A DNA stretch of 64,000 nt from Symbiodinium natans (GCA_905221605.1 CAJNDS010002791.1:1-64000), one strand, 5' to 3'. Positions 9,807 to 19,897 are shown, counted from the first letter of the stretch. The notes: generated by a model from the letters alone, not told the origin. Translations and numbers: made by a program.

Positions 9807-9920
9807 AACCCAAAGGATCCATGTACCTATATAGTATATACTTGGGCCCTAAAGCTACTATATAGGAACCCCTTTAAGGCCCAAGTATATACTACATAGG
9901 TACATGGATCCTTTGGGTAA
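9807..9920 (+). mobile_element. Family D hairpin element, copy D1
   Basis: CCCAAAGGATCCATGTACC ... GGTACATGGATCCTTTGGG, inner ATAGTATATACTTGGGCC / GGCCCAAGTATATACTA. Differs from the copy at 40014-40127 by about one base in the palindrome, so recently mobile or gene-converted. Confidence 0.85.
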
Positions 9921-10157
9921 GGGAGGGGGGCTCATGGGGGGTAGCTACCCTAGGCAACGTTGTGGAAGCTTAGGGGAGTAGTGGGGAGTAGTGGGGAACC
10001 TGGGGTTAGATACTCCCCTTGAACTCCCCCCCCCCCCCCCCCTTGAGAACACCCGAAACCCTAAACCCTAAACCCCACACCCTAAACCCTAAACCCTAAA
10101 CCCTAAACCCTAAACCCTTTTTTTCTTGAGAATCCTATAAAACTCTGAAAGCCCCAG

Positions 10158-10253
10158 TTAGAGAGGCCTCCCAAGCTCTACGCCCTCAGCCCCACTTCCC
10201 CCGAAGCCCTAAAAGCCCAAAAACATATCGTAGCCTTAGCTCCCAAACCCTAA
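10158..10253 (+). CDS. candidate exon
   Basis: After gaaagccccag reads LERPPKLYALSPTSPEALK and on to a TAA inside CCCTAAA. No donor is obvious. Weak. Confidence 0.3.
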   Translation, partial: LERPPKLYALSPTSPEALKAQKHIVALAPKP

Positions 10254-10723
10254 ATCCCCAAAACCCTAGATGCCTAAAGGTCGAAAAACCCTAAACCCTA
10301 AACCCTAAACCCCGAACTCAAAAACCCTAAAGACCTAAAGCCCAAAGCATTCAGACAGAAGCCTAGCTCCTGGGCTCAGCGGATTAGGGTGCAGGGTTTC
10401 GGGTTTAGGGTTTAGGGTTTCGGGTTTAGGGTTTAGGGTTTAGACTTGTGGTTTACAGGCCTTACAGGGTTTTGGTTCCGGTTTGGGGGTTTCGGGTCAC
10501 GAAACCTTCAAGCCTAGAGAACACGAGCCCCTGTCTGGTGTGTTAAGGGTGTTTAAGGTTTAGGGTTTACAGGGTGCAGAGGGTTTATAGGGTTTAGAGG
10601 GTTCAGAGGGTTTAGAGGGTTTAGAGTTCTACATAGGGTCGAGGGGTTCGGTTAGGGCTTAATTTGGCTAAACCCTAAACCCTAAACCCTAAACCCTAGC
10701 TTGAGCGCACATGGCACCCGCAG

Positions 10724-10768
10724 TTTGTGTGTCGTGACTCGGTCCCACTCAGCGAGTTAGGGGCCCTG
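10724..10768 (+). CDS. internal exon
   Basis: CCCTAAA array, then cacccgcag; reads FVCRDSVPLSELGAL; donor GTTCGG. The only open frame. Phase 0 out joins 10869. Confidence 0.6.
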
Positions 10769-10799
10769 GTTCGGGTACCTAAACGCTATAAACCCGAAA

Positions 10800-10860
10800 C
10801 CCTCAACCCTCAACCCTCAACCCTCAACCCAACTCTCAACCCTCAACCCTCAACCCTCAG
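10800..10860. repeat. CCCTCAA variant array
   Basis: About eight units of CCCTCAA, a single-base variant of the telomere unit, homogenised locally just before an acceptor. Confidence 0.8.
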
Positions 10861-10868
10861 CCTGCCAG

Positions 10869-10990
10869 GCCGTCCAGCTGAATTTGGAGCAGTCGGTGGG
10901 TGACGTGGGCCCCATGATGATGCCCGACATGATGGACATGACGGACATGTCTGAGCCTGGAGCCACAGGAGACAAACAAATGAGTGTGTT
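10869..10990 (+). CDS. internal exon, Met/Asp-rich
   Basis: Acceptor cctgccag; reads AVQLNLEQSVGDVG, PMMMPDMMDMTDMSEPG, ATGDKQMSV; donor GTTTAGGG at 10991 gives phase 2, which fits 11489. The MMxPDMMDMTDM run is unusual; function unknown. Confidence 0.7.
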
Positions 10991-11026
10991 GTTTAGGGTT
11001 TGGGTTTAAGGTTTAGGGCTTGTAAT

Positions 11027-11136
11027 TTGGGATGTTCCCCCTTATACTAGCAGTCCTCAATAGGGATTATAGTACCCCCCCCCCCCTTATTTTAATCCCT
11101 GTTAAGGACTTGTTACTATACGGGGGAACATCCCAA
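11027..11136 (+). mobile_element. Family A hairpin element with C run
   Basis: TTGGGATGTTCCCCCTTATA left arm and CGGGGGAACATCCCAA right arm; the loop is expanded by a C run. Confidence 0.75.
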
Positions 11137-11345
11137 ATGTTATTCATACTTGTAGTGGTAACAAAGTTTTTCATGTTGTAGGTCCCCTTACCAAGCAACC
11201 AACCCCAAAAGGCTACCCTTATTATAATGTGGTTGCCTGGCCATGTTCGCGTGCGCTTTGGTGATTTTTCGGGATTGGAAGGCGTGGGGCTTTTAAAGAA
11301 GATGAACATGCCGTGACCCTACTCGTCCGATCTGAAGCCAGCTAT

Positions 11346-11453
11346 CCCTAAGGGTACATGTACCCATAAAAAGTCTAATTATACTTGGGCCCCAAAGCTG
11401 CTATGTCGGAACCCCTTCAAGGCCATACTATAGAAGCACATGGACTTTGGGTA
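11346..11453 (+). mobile_element. Family D element, diverged
   Basis: ACATGTACCCATAAAAAG, ATACTTGGGCCCCAAAGCTGC and GCACATGGACTTTGGGTA blocks match D1/D2 with substitutions. Confidence 0.55.
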
Positions 11454-11488
11454 TTGAAGCCGACGGAAACGGCTGAGGGCTCCATCAG

Positions 11489-11592
11489 CATGAGCTATCG
11501 TCCTTGGAATCGTCCTTCGCTTGAGACCACAGCTGCTGGCGAAAGTCCTAAAGGCAAAGGTCTCGCCGTCTGCCCCAACACCCCCAGGTGCG
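11489..11592 (+). CDS. internal exon
   Basis: Acceptor ctccatcag; with phase 2 in reads (F)MSYRPWNRPSLETTAAGE...AVCPNTPRC; donor GTTTAGGG. Phase 1 out fits 11697. Pro/Ser-rich, probably disordered. Confidence 0.65.
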
Positions 11593-11696
11593 GTTTAGGG
11601 TTTAGGTTTTTGGGTTGAGGGTTTTGGGGCTTTGGGTTTACCCCCAGCACCCCCCTAGCACCCCCACCCCAGCACCGCCACTATCACCACCCACAG

Positions 11697-11818
11697 CAGT
11701 GAAAGACAGCGCCAGCATCGTCAGCCCTATGAACCCTAGATCCCGAAGCCCCGCCGCGCCGAGGATGCAGCATTACATGTTCGCACACGGCTTCGAGGAC
11801 TGCAGCTGGGGGCTTTAG
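11697..11818 (+). CDS. terminal exon of model 1
   Basis: Acceptor cacccacag; phase 1 in gives AVKDSASIVSPMNPRSR...MFAHGFEDCSWGL and stop TAG. Three consecutive junctions (10769, 10991, 11593) keep phase up to this stop, which supports a gene end here. A telomere-like array begins immediately after the stop. Confidence 0.6.
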
Positions 11819-11934
11819 GGCTTAGGGTTCAGGGTTTAGGGTCTATGGTTGAGGGTTGAGGGTTGAAGGGGGGGGGGGGGGGTTATGACTGAAGCCAACC
11901 CTAAGCCCTCAACGCCCTCTAATATACCCCAAAC

Positions 11935-12010
11935 CCTTAACCCTGGCCCTAAACCCTAAACCCTAAACCCTAAACCCTAAACCCTAAACCCTAAACCCTA
12001 AACCCTAGCT
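11935..12010. repeat. CCCTAAA array in the 3' flank
   Basis: About ten units in the C-rich orientation, 120 bases after the stop at 11816. A G run (11868-11882) precedes it. Confidence 0.85.
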
Positions 12011-12130
12011 CCCTAAGCCCGTGGGGGCCTGAACCCAGGGATCCTCCAACTCTTCACGGTTTTTGCAAGCTAACGAAACCCACGCACTGAAGCCCACCTT
12101 ATTCCCAAGTCCTAAGCACAAATCACTAAC

Positions 12131-12235
12131 TCGGTAGGCCTTTTGGACATCTTGCATTTGCCCTTTTTGGGGTTGAAGAGGATCATATTCAGGAATATCT
12201 TTCAGAGGGTTTTAAGGGCCATCCTAGCTAAGCAG
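12131..12235 (+). mobile_element. Family J element, copy 1
   Basis: GGTAGGCCTTTTGGACATC ... GAGGATCATATTCAGGAA ... AAGGGCCATCCTAG. Also at 37377-37482, and at 44597-44719 with an inserted array. The region 12236-12737 otherwise shows no convincing exon. Confidence 0.6.
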
Positions 12236-12737
12236 GACAGCTCAGACTTAGGGTTTAGGGTTTAGGGTTTGCGGAAGGGGCGGGGGAGGGGGGGGGGGTG
12301 TTTATTGGTGACACGTTTGTTTTTGTAGGGGTGGGGCTTGTTCCTTGCACATTCCTAGTTCTTGCACCTTAATGCTAGCGGGGTGTGTACATGCACATTT
12401 TTATATAGGCTGATCCTGAAGTACAGTGAAGCCATCTAAGTATCTAAGTATCCTTGCCCTTGAGATCCATCTGCCGCCGAAATGCCACACCGCAAGCTAT
12501 GGTCAACTCACTCACCCTAAGGCCTAAAACCCTAAACCCTAAACCTTGAACCCCAAACCCCAAAACCTAAGAAAACACAAATCTATACCGCTCTCTAAGT
12601 AGTTCCCTCCAAGAGTCTTTTTTGTGTACCCCCCAAATTGTACGAAGTTCTTAGTCAGGAACGAAGGAAGTATCCCGTAAAGGGTTGATGTAGGGGGATA
12701 TAAGGTGCCTAACTGACTCCCTCGTTCCCTTTTGCAG

Positions 12738-12785
12738 GTAGAGAATCTAGCGCTCCTGAACCCGAAACGCTACTGTAAACCCTAA
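12738..12785 (+). CDS. candidate terminal exon
   Basis: Strong acceptor cccttttgcag; reads VENLALLNPKRYCKP then TAA. The stop lies in telomere-like sequence, so it may instead be an internal exon with an unseen donor. Confidence 0.4.
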   Translation, partial: VENLALLNPKRYCKP

Positions 12786-12892
12786 ACGCTACTGTAAACC
12801 CTCAAAGCTATGCCCTGAGCCCTAAACCCTAAACCCTGAACCCTAAACCCTAAACCCTAAACCTTTAACCTCAAAAGTAACAATTTGTGTAG

Positions 12893-12996
12893 CGCGCTGG
12901 CCCACGTGGGAGGAGATGATGCCGGAAGCCCAGAGAAACCTTGGGCGTCGAAGCCCTGATCCCCCAAGCCCTGAACCTAGCCCTATCCATATAAGG
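12893..12996 (+). CDS. internal exon
   Basis: Acceptor ttgtgtag; reads RWPTWEEMMPEAQRNLGRRS...EPSPIHIR; donor GTGTTTAGGG. Balanced composition, Pro-rich end. A second frame stops inside. Confidence 0.55.
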
Positions 12997-13436
12997 GTGT
13001 TTAGGGTTTAGGGTTTAGGGTAAACCCTGAACCCTGAACCCTAAACCCTGAACCCTAAACCCTAAACCCTAAAAACCCGAAACCCTCAACTCTCAACCGG
13101 ACCTGCTCCCCCCCCCCCCCCCCCCCCCCCCCCCCAGTTTAGCACACCCTGGCCACGATCTTTGTGTGCTGCTCGGAACCACACTAAACACAAAACCTAA
13201 ACCCTAAACCCTAAACCCTAAACCCTAAACCCTAAACCCTGGGGTCCTCAAACCTAACCCCGGGCCCTGAGCATCCAGAGTATCCCTGCCAGAGTGTGCC
13301 TATTTCCATCCCTGAGCCCTAAACCCTAAACCTTAAACCCTAAACCCTAAACCCTAAACCCTAAACCCTGCAGGAAACCCTAAGCAGGAGTTGCACAGTC
13401 GGAGTGCGGAGTAGTTTAATGCGACTCCCAAGGCAG

Positions 13437-13496
13437 TATCAGCTTCACGCCGGCAACGAGGCGGGCTTAGGGCAGGCCTACAGGGCTTGGAATTGA
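13437..13496 (+). CDS. candidate terminal exon
   Basis: Acceptor caaggcag; reads YQLHAGNEAGLGQAYRAWN then TGA. Long C run at 13110-13136 and CCCTAAA arrays lie upstream. Confidence 0.45.
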   Translation, partial: YQLHAGNEAGLGQAYRAWN

Positions 13497-13668
13497 TCTA
13501 AGGCTTTAGGGTTTAGGGTTTGGGGTTTAGGGTTTTGGGTTTAGGGTTTAGGGCGTAGGGTTTAGGGTTTAGGGTTTAGGGAAAAAGGCTTACATGGTCC
13601 CTGAAGCTTGGGGTTTCACGGTGTAGGACTTAAGGTTTAGGGTTCAGAGTTTAGGGTTCGGGTTTTGA

Positions 13669-13813
13669 GGGTAGTTGCATGGTCCCTTAAAGCGGGCCTT
13701 TACCTTCTTTAACGGGTTCTCACGTATGGGCCCTTGGGTTTTATGGGGTATATGAGGGATTGATTAGCGGTCCCCTTGTAAGGGCCCACATTAAGGGACC
13801 GTGCAGCTACCCT
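13669..13813 (+). mobile_element. Family E hairpin element
   Basis: GGGTAGTTGCATGGTCCCTT ... GGGACCGTGCAGCTACCC. The inner TTAACGGGTTCTCACGTATG and AAGGGCCCAC blocks are shared with other E copies. Confidence 0.7.
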
Positions 13814-14323
13814 TCGAAGAGCCTTGAAGGGGTCGAGATGGCGTTTCAAGGTCTGCTGCCCCGATCCCACTAGCCCTGAATTCTACATCCTCACTTGCCT
13901 AGGCCCCGCCTTAAGAACCCCAAAGCCTACTCTCTCTCTCTCTCTCTTTTGTGTTCTCCCCTTTGTGGGGTTCGTAGGTGGTGCACAAAGGGGTGCAAAA
14001 AGGGGAGTTGGGGGGGTTTTCAAGGATAACTAGACTCTCAATTTGTGCTCAACCTCTAGAGGGCGTAAAGCCGACACCTGCCGGGACACGTTGGGTGCAT
14101 GCAACGTGTTTAGGGTTAGGATGTATCGCACCCCAAAACTACTCTATACCCCAAAACCGAGGTGAAGGATCTTGTTTTCTTGGTTTACTGTTTGGGGGTT
14201 CAGTCTTTGTGGGTTTAGGGTTTAGGGTTGGGGGTCCGTGATTAAGCCGGGGCCCCTAAGCCCTAAGTCCTAAGCCCCAAGACCCAAACCCTAAACCCCC
14301 CCCGAACCACCCAAACGAGACAG

Positions 14324-14407
14324 GTCTTCCCGCGAGGGTACGGCTACCATGGCCATCGTGGCAACAAGGCACCGGAGACTTCCCGAAGCAAAAATCAGTT
14401 TGGACAG
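14324..14407 (+). CDS. internal exon
   Basis: C run, then acgagacag; 28 open codons VFPRGYGYHGHRGNKAPETS RSKNQFGQ, donor GTGTCTTG. His/Gly-rich and basic; function unknown. Confidence 0.6.
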
Positions 14408-14559
14408 GTGTCTTGAGCTAGATATACATCTGGGTATTTGTTTTTGTTCAACGCCAGACCCCCCCCCCCCCCAACAAATAGGTAGGAATGGTGTGGGGAT
14501 TTTATTTTGATTTTTTTGTTTGGGGGGGGGGGGGGGGGAGGGGGGTCGCGAGCTCATTG

Positions 14560-15030
14560 AGCTTAGAAGATAATTTCAAAGAGCTGACCTAACTCCATTC
14601 TCAGATGACCCGAAATCCTTAATAACTTAAGACAATTCCGGGAGATCATGACCATGTGATCCAATGATGTCGGTATGCAAACACACACACCGTTGATTTT
14701 GAAGCTGTCTGGCCAGATGACAGTCCGGATGGTGACAGTGGGTATTGTTCATGTTTCTGGGTTAGGATGTTAGACATAAGGCTCTGTGGTGCTTTACTGT
14801 AATTTTAGATCCTTAGCCTTTTGGGGTTTATTGGGTTGCTTAATAAGGCAGCTAGAATTGAACTTATAGCTACCCAGCTAAGTGCAGCCAAGAGAGCCAT
14901 GAGTGGTTTGGCTAGGTGTCTTGGTTGGCCGGCACCAATGGTCACTTCTCTACATGGTCGTCCCTTCTTTTGGTGGGGTCCCGGTTGCTGCTGCAATCCG
15001 GCCCCGTCGAGTACCAGCTAAACCCTAAAC
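14560..15030 (+). other. repeat-poor stretch, no assignment
   Basis: Unlike its surroundings this stretch lacks telomere-like units and hairpin elements. Open readings exist, for example LGWPAPMVTSLHGRPFFWW in 14900-15000, but I could not place splice sites. It could hold part of an exon or UTR. Confidence 0.3.
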
Positions 15031-15048
15031 CCTAAACCCTAAACTTAG

Positions 15049-15102
15049 AGCTGGCCACGTAACGTTTCGGGCTCTGCAGTGCGCATTCCTGTCAGACTCT
15101 GA
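15049..15102 (+). CDS. candidate exon
   Basis: CCCTAAACTTAG acceptor, then two open frames: SWPRNVSGSAVRIPVRL ending TGA, or AGHVTFRALQCAFLSDSEP ending TGA. Probably an end exon, frame undecided. Confidence 0.4.
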   Translation, partial: SWPRNVSGSAVRIPVRL

Positions 15103-15283
15103 GCCCTGAATCCTGATCCCTATACTTAGGAGCTGAGTGAGTACACTTGACACGTTTTGGGATACCATAACCCCCTATAACACTGAAACTCTACACTTTT
15201 TGGGGGCTCATGAACCCAGCAACCAAGTATAGGTCCCAAATCCTACTCTTCCCCAAAGCGCTCACCGCCGCCTCTCGGTGCAG

Positions 15284-15366
15284 GGCTGGTACTATGGCAA
15301 GGGCGACTCGCAGGAACGGCGCTGGTACAACCGACCCAAACAGGCACCCAACTCCCTGGGTTTTGG
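15284..15366 (+). CDS. internal exon (model 3)
   Basis: Acceptor ctcggtgcag; reads GWYYGKGDSQERRWYNRPK...NSLGF; donor GTTTTGGG. Aromatic and basic. Phase 2 out joins 15477, starting a four-exon chain in one frame. Confidence 0.7.
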
Positions 15367-15476
15367 GTTTTGGGAGAGGGCTTCGGGTGAACAGTAGGGA
15401 ACATTGTTGGAGGGGGACTTGTGTAAGGTTTGGCGGCTTCTGGTTGAGGATGGCTTGTGTGAATTCCCAAGTACAG

Positions 15477-15562
15477 CCCCACGGTTGCGGGCGGAGGCTC
15501 CCGTGGTTTTAGCAGGGGGGTGTCCGAAAGTTCAGATCCCTTTATTTCGGGTCTGTGTTTCG
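15477..15562 (+). CDS. internal exon (model 3)
   Basis: Acceptor aagtacag; in phase reads (G)PTVAGGGSRGFSRGVSESS...SGLCF; donor GTTTAGGG. Another frame is open but breaks phase with 15612. Confidence 0.6.
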
Positions 15563-15611
15563 GTTTAGGGTTTTGGGTTTGTTTGAGGGGATTCTGCTTC
15601 AAAGGTTGCAG

Positions 15612-15694
15612 AAAGGCCCATCACCATCTTAGGAAACGCGCAGAGCATTTGCAGAGCTGTAGGGCGTTTGGGCTTTGAGGGATTTGGAGTCCAC
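15612..15694 (+). CDS. internal exon (model 3)
   Basis: Acceptor aggttgcag; reads (E)RPITILGNAQSICRAVG, RLGFEGFGVH; donor GTTTAGGG. The most protein-like segment of the chain; family not recognised. Confidence 0.7.
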
Positions 15695-15920
15695 GTTTAG
15701 GGTTTAGGGTTTAGGGTTTAGGGTTTAGGGTTTAGGGTTTAGGATTTAGGGTTTAGGGGTTTCAGGGTGTAGGGTTTTAGGGCTTTGGGGCCGTTGGGGT
15801 CTAGGGCGAAGGATCTTAGGGGTTTAGGTCTGCTTTCAGATTTGGGTCCTGGGTTTAGGTCTTATGGCTTTGGGTTTCAGGTTTGTGGTTTAGGCCTTTG
15901 AGTTCCATTGCTGGTGTTAG

Positions 15921-15972
15921 CAGGTCGTGAATCCTGACGAGCCGCCGCCGAAGGCACGCTGTGGAGGGCTGG
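15921..15972 (+). CDS. internal exon (model 3)
   Basis: Acceptor ctggtgttag; reads QVVNPDEPPPKARCGGL; donor GTGGGG opens a 20-base G run. Phase 0 in agrees with 15612-15694. Confidence 0.6.
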
Positions 15973-16126
15973 GTGGGGGGGGGGGGGGGGCTTGATTCAT
16001 GCCGCTCCTGTGGTTTAGTGTCAGGCTGTTTAAGGCACATATAAGGTTGAAGAGGGTGCGGGGTGGCAGGGTTGGTTTAGGGTATAGGGTTTAGGTCGCA
16101 CTCCTTCTGAGTTGTCCGAAGTCCAG

Positions 16127-16212
16127 TTCACTACTATGAACCTCTTAAAAAGCAACCCCCTTGGTCCTTTTGGTGTTCTGGGCTCCTTTGCAAGATTCAC
16201 CCGAAACCCTGA
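16127..16212 (+). CDS. candidate exon
   Basis: Acceptor gaagtccag. In the incoming phase 1 reads (V)HYYEPLKKQPPWSFWCSG...KIHPKP then TGA. A second frame, FTTMNLLKSNPLGPFGVLG, stays open through 16370, so the assignment is uncertain. A 19-bp direct duplication (CTCCTTCACTGGGGGAC) lies at 16236-16272. Confidence 0.4.
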
Positions 16213-16657
16213 ACCCAGAAGGGGACTTCCGTTGATTCCTCCTTCACTGGGGGACTCCTCCTTCACTGGGGGACCTACTTCTTGCCTTCGAACCACAGCT
16301 CTGAAGCCCTTAAGCGAAGCAGCAAAAGGATGTAAAGGATGTACCCTAAACCCTGGGATGTACCCTAAACCTTAAACCCTAAACCCTACACCCTAAACCC
16401 TATCAACCATAAACGCTAAACCCTGAACCCTATAACCCTAGACCCTACTGAGCCCTAGGCTTTTGGACCTAGATTGTTTTACATGCTATTTTAAGGCGGG
16501 GAACGTCGATAGTGTGCAGTCCTTAGGACAAAGCCCCGGAAAAAAAAAGAAGAAAACAAAAACAAAAAAAACTGAGAATTCTCAACCCTGAAACCAGATG
16601 TAGCGCCCTAGACCCTACGTAAAATCCCTGAAAACTCTACAGCCCTTAAAGTCTCAG

Positions 16658-16743
16658 TGCCGCACGACGCTTCGCCCGAGGCAACGAAAGCTGGACGGGA
16701 GCTCCGCACGATCCCTGGAGGGGCTTTTACAGGGCGCAACTCT
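16658..16743 (+). CDS. candidate exon, frame ambiguous
   Basis: Acceptor aaagtctcag; all three frames are open, for example AARRFARGNESWTGAPHDPW. GC-rich island between telomere-poor flanks. Confidence 0.35.
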
Positions 16744-17361
16744 ACCCTAATCCCTAAACCCTAAACGCTTTAAGATGGACCTATGCTACCTTTTACGCTT
16801 GCCTCACCCTGACCACGCCCCCCCAGGTTGTGCAAGGGTTTACAGGATTTGTACTCCGGTACTGAGTGAGAGCCTTTCTGGCTCTCTATGAATATTGGGG
16901 GTGTTTTTTTTTTAGGGGATACTGAGAAATACAAGCCCTTCTTCATACGGGGGTTTAGGGTCTAGGGAAGCTAGGGCTGGCGTAAGATCATGGGCAGGGT
17001 TGTCGGGTTTTCCTTAGAGCCTCAAATCTGCACTTCCCTGCAGGTTATGATTTCAACGCTTCATGCAGGACTCTCAGGCCTCCCTAGAAGTCTATGTACT
17101 CATATATCGTAAACTTGGGCCCCGAAGCTACGACATAGGAACGAGATGCATGTTTTAGCTGGAGTGACCTGTATATTTCCCCGTAGACGGAGGTATTTTT
17201 CTTAAGTAGGCTTGTTCGGCGGGTCTTTTTTGTCTTTCGTGGGGGAGCATAGGCAAGGGCTTCGGGGATGGAGGCGGGGTGCGAGACAATGAAATGGGCC
17301 GAAACCCTCAACCGTAAACCCTAAGCCCTAAGCCCTAAACCCTAAACCCTAAACCCTGCAG

Positions 17362-17410
17362 GTGCTCTCCTGGACTTTTACTTCGAGCCTTTCAACTTGC
17401 AGCACAACAA
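17362..17410 (+). CDS. exon with FYFEPFNLQHN motif (La-like?)
   Basis: CCCTAAA array, then ctgcag; reads ALLDFYFEPFNLQHN, then two bases and donor GTGACTTG. Joins 18618-18678 to give NLQHNKYLLDLVLLKLG. The pattern of an aromatic FYF, then NL..N, then YLL.L resembles the start of La-type RNA-binding domains; that assignment is inference. If the intron were not spliced, a TGA follows at once. Confidence 0.6.
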
Positions 17411-17633
17411 GTGACTTGCTCGAACTTCTTGAGACCGAAATGGAAGGCCCTTATTCCTTGTTTTGGGGGTTTAGAGTTTAGGGTTTAGGGTTTACGGTTG
17501 AATCCAATAATTGGTGCCCTTATCATAATATGTTTTCTGGGCTACCATGAAGGCTAAGATGCCAGGCCCTTATTCACTGTTTTGGGGGGTCTGGGGTTTG
17601 GGGTTTAGGGTTACAGGGTTCAACTAGGACCCA

Positions 17634-17738
17634 GAGTAGGCCCTTTTTTTTTGTTGTGGGGGGGGGGGGGGGGGGCTCTCTCATAAACCTGTCTGAAACC
17701 AAGAAGGGTATCCTGTTGTTACTAGGTTATTCTTGGGC
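17634..17738 (+). mobile_element. Family C element with G run
   Basis: CTAGGACCCAGAGTAGGCCC left end, GTTATTCTTGGGCC right end; a G run of about 18 is inserted at 17656-17673. Confidence 0.6.
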
Positions 17739-17790
17739 CGAGGAAGCTGCTTCTTCAGGCTTCTTCGGGTTTGGGGTTCAGGGTTTAGGG

Positions 17791-17865
17791 TTGGGATGTT
17801 CCTTATAGTAACAGTCCTTATTAGGGATTATAGTAGGGGGTACTAGAATCCCTATTAAGGACTAC
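17791..17865 (+). mobile_element. Family A element, right end lost
   Basis: TTGGGATGTTCC...AGTCCTTATTAGGGATT loop and AATCCCTATTAAGGACT; the outer right arm is missing. Confidence 0.6.
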
Positions 17866-18617
17866 TAGGGCTTCAAGAATAAGAGTTGGATTTACAGGGC
17901 CTACTCAACATGCAAGAACGCAGACCGCGAGCTGGAACGTGCCCAAAACAATTAAAAACTGTATACGATGCAGGCCCTATCAGTGGGGAAGCCAGAAGGT
18001 TTTCTGGGTTGCTGTTAAGAAGAAGTGAACCCTAAATTTCCACAACATGGAAAGCACATTGTCCTCTGTATCCTTGTTATGGCCCCCGAAGGCTTATGTG
18101 TTAAGTTCCTGAACAGCAGCCCCCTACCTAAACCTTAATCCTACACCCTAAGCAGCAGTAGACAGTTGGCCTTGGGACTATGTTTCGTGCTTTGGCGGTC
18201 GAACTCTACCAGGGGAGCCATGTTGTCTTCCCTATTGTCTTCTCACGTCGATGCTTCGCAGGCCGAGGGCTTCAAGTAGGGTTTCGGGCTTTAAGGGTCT
18301 GGTTGTTTAGAGTTGACATTGCTGGACCTGCACGTGCTTCTTGCACCACTACAAAGTCAACTTAGAAAGCACAGCCTTAAACCCTAAACCCTAAAAGGTT
18401 CAGGGTTTGGGGTTTAGGGCTGAAGGCTTTGGAGCCTTAAAATCTGAGAGGTAAGGTGTATCTGGAGCTAGAAGCACCTCGAGCCCTAAATTTCTCTTGG
18501 TGGGTCCTTTCCGGAGGCTCTTTCGGATTTCGGGGCCTAACCCTAAACCCTAAACCCTAAACCCCAAACCCTAAACCCTAAACCCTAAACCCTAAACCCA
18601 GAAAGAGCGCCCACGAG

Positions 18618-18678
18618 GTACCTCCTTGACTTGGTCCTGCTGAAGCTGGGCAACGCCCCCCCGAAGCGGAAGGCCAGG
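18618..18678 (+). CDS. exon continuing the La-like motif
   Basis: Acceptor gcccacgag; first base completes Lys, then YLLDLVLLKLGNAPPKRKAR; donor GTACTTC. Basic tail. The 1.2-kb intron before it holds elements C and A and a CCCTAAA array at its 3' end. Confidence 0.6.
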
Positions 18679-19113
18679 GTACTTCAGGGGTTTAGGGTTT
18701 GGGGTTTAGGGGTTAGGGTTTAGGATTTAGGGTTAAGGGGTTAGGGTTTAGGAGTTAGGGGTTAGTGGTTTAGGAATCAGGCTTTAGCAGTATATATGTA
18801 TGTACATGAATATTATACATATATATATATGTACCATACATGTCATTTGAATTGTCATGGTTTACTGTTTCAAGGGTCCTGAGGGCTAGTCCGAGCTTGT
18901 GCTGCTGGGTTTTTGTTGGGTACAATGAGGGGTTGATGGTTTTGGTGTTTTGGCTTGTGGCGCAGGGTGTCGTCGGGCATCTTGATTCGGAGTTCAGTGT
19001 CTTATAGGCTAAGGGCTTGAACTCATATGGGCTTATAGGGTTTAGGGCTTAGGGTTTAGGGTAGCCCTAAACCCTAAACCCTCAAATCACTAAACACCGT
19101 GACCGCTGGACAG

Positions 19114-19167
19114 GCCCGCTGGTCCGTCAACCACCTCGCGGAGATGAAGATGACCTTCGAGGTCGCA
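19114..19167 (+). CDS. exon after the La-like motif
   Basis: Acceptor cgctggacag; phase 0 in gives ARWSVNHLAEMKMTFEVA, then donor GTGAGGG or, unspliced, VRD and TGA at 19177. Either an internal or the last exon of model 3. Confidence 0.55.
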
Positions 19168-19184
19168 GTGAGGGATTGAATTGG

Positions 19185-19452
19185 CCCTAACCCTAAACCC
19201 TAAACCCTAAACCCTAAACCCTAAACCCTAAACCCTAAACCCTAAACCCTAAACCCTAAACCCTAAACCCTAAACCCTAAACCCTAAACCCTAAACCCTA
19301 AACCCTAAACCCTAAACCCTAAACCCAAAACCCTAAACCCTAAACCCTAACCCCTAAACCTAAACCCTAAACCCTAAACCCTAAACCCTAAACCCTAAAC
19401 CCTAAACCCTAAACCCTAAACCCTAAACCCCAACCCTAAACCCTAAACCCCA
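19185..19452. repeat. long CCCTAAA array, about 38 units
   Basis: One of the two longest arrays in the window, C-rich orientation, with a few variants (CCCAAAA, CCTAACC). Not a chromosome end, since gene sequence continues on both sides. Confidence 0.9.
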
Positions 19453-19706
19453 GTCGTATCTAGAGTTTTAATTGCTCTGACCTGGGAATAAGTTCCAAAA
19501 ACGTAATTTGTGAGTCCCTCAACTTAGTTGGTATATGTTAGTATATATAGGGGAACCCTAGACCCGAAAACCCCCCTCACCCCACGCCTTAGACCCTAAA
19601 CCCTAAATTTGAGTTCGAGTTTAGGGCTTAGGGTTTAGGGTTTAGGGTTTAGGGCTTTGGGCTCAAAACTTAGGCCTCCGGGTTTAGCACTTCGGCCCCG
19701 AAGCAG

Positions 19707-19897
19707 CCACCCTTTCCCACACCTGGGTCCATGTCCTTGAGCTGTTGAACGTCTTCAGCGCGGAGAAGCGGCAGGATTTCGGAGTCGGGAAGATCATCTC
19801 ACTCATGGCGACTGACAGCAAATCCCGGTTCATGTTTCGCTGCAGGGCAGACGACCTGTGAGCCGACATGTACGGCCTCGCCGCAATGCCCTTAGAG
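19707..19897 (+). CDS. ABCC-like transporter exon with in-frame TGA
   Basis: Acceptor cgaagcag; reads TLSHTWVHVLELLNVF, SAEKRQDFGVGKIISLMATD, SKSRFMFRCRADDL, TGA, ADMYGLAAMPLE; donor GTCTCC. The xVGxIxxLMxxDxxR pattern followed by a hydrophobic M-x-x-P-L stretch is typical of transmembrane domain 1 of ABCC (MRP) exporters. The TGA at 19859-19861 sits in otherwise continuous similarity: decay, a sequence error, or recoding. No nucleotide-binding-domain motifs were found nearby, so this may be a fragment. Confidence 0.55.

Noticed and set aside
14560-14740. Possible box C/D snoRNA (ATGATG and CTGA-like motifs)
   Set aside because: Box spacing and terminal stem are not convincing.
15243-15602. 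119-codon minus-strand frame
   Set aside because: Complement of two + exons and their telomere-like intron; the + exons form a phased chain.
18180-18365. 61-codon + frame
   Set aside because: Open by chance within the intron between 17410 and 18618; no splice sites or phase partner.
19185-19452. A true chromosome end (telomere) in the window
   Set aside because: Arrays occur at dozens of places, in both orientations, with candidate exons on both sides; none is terminal.
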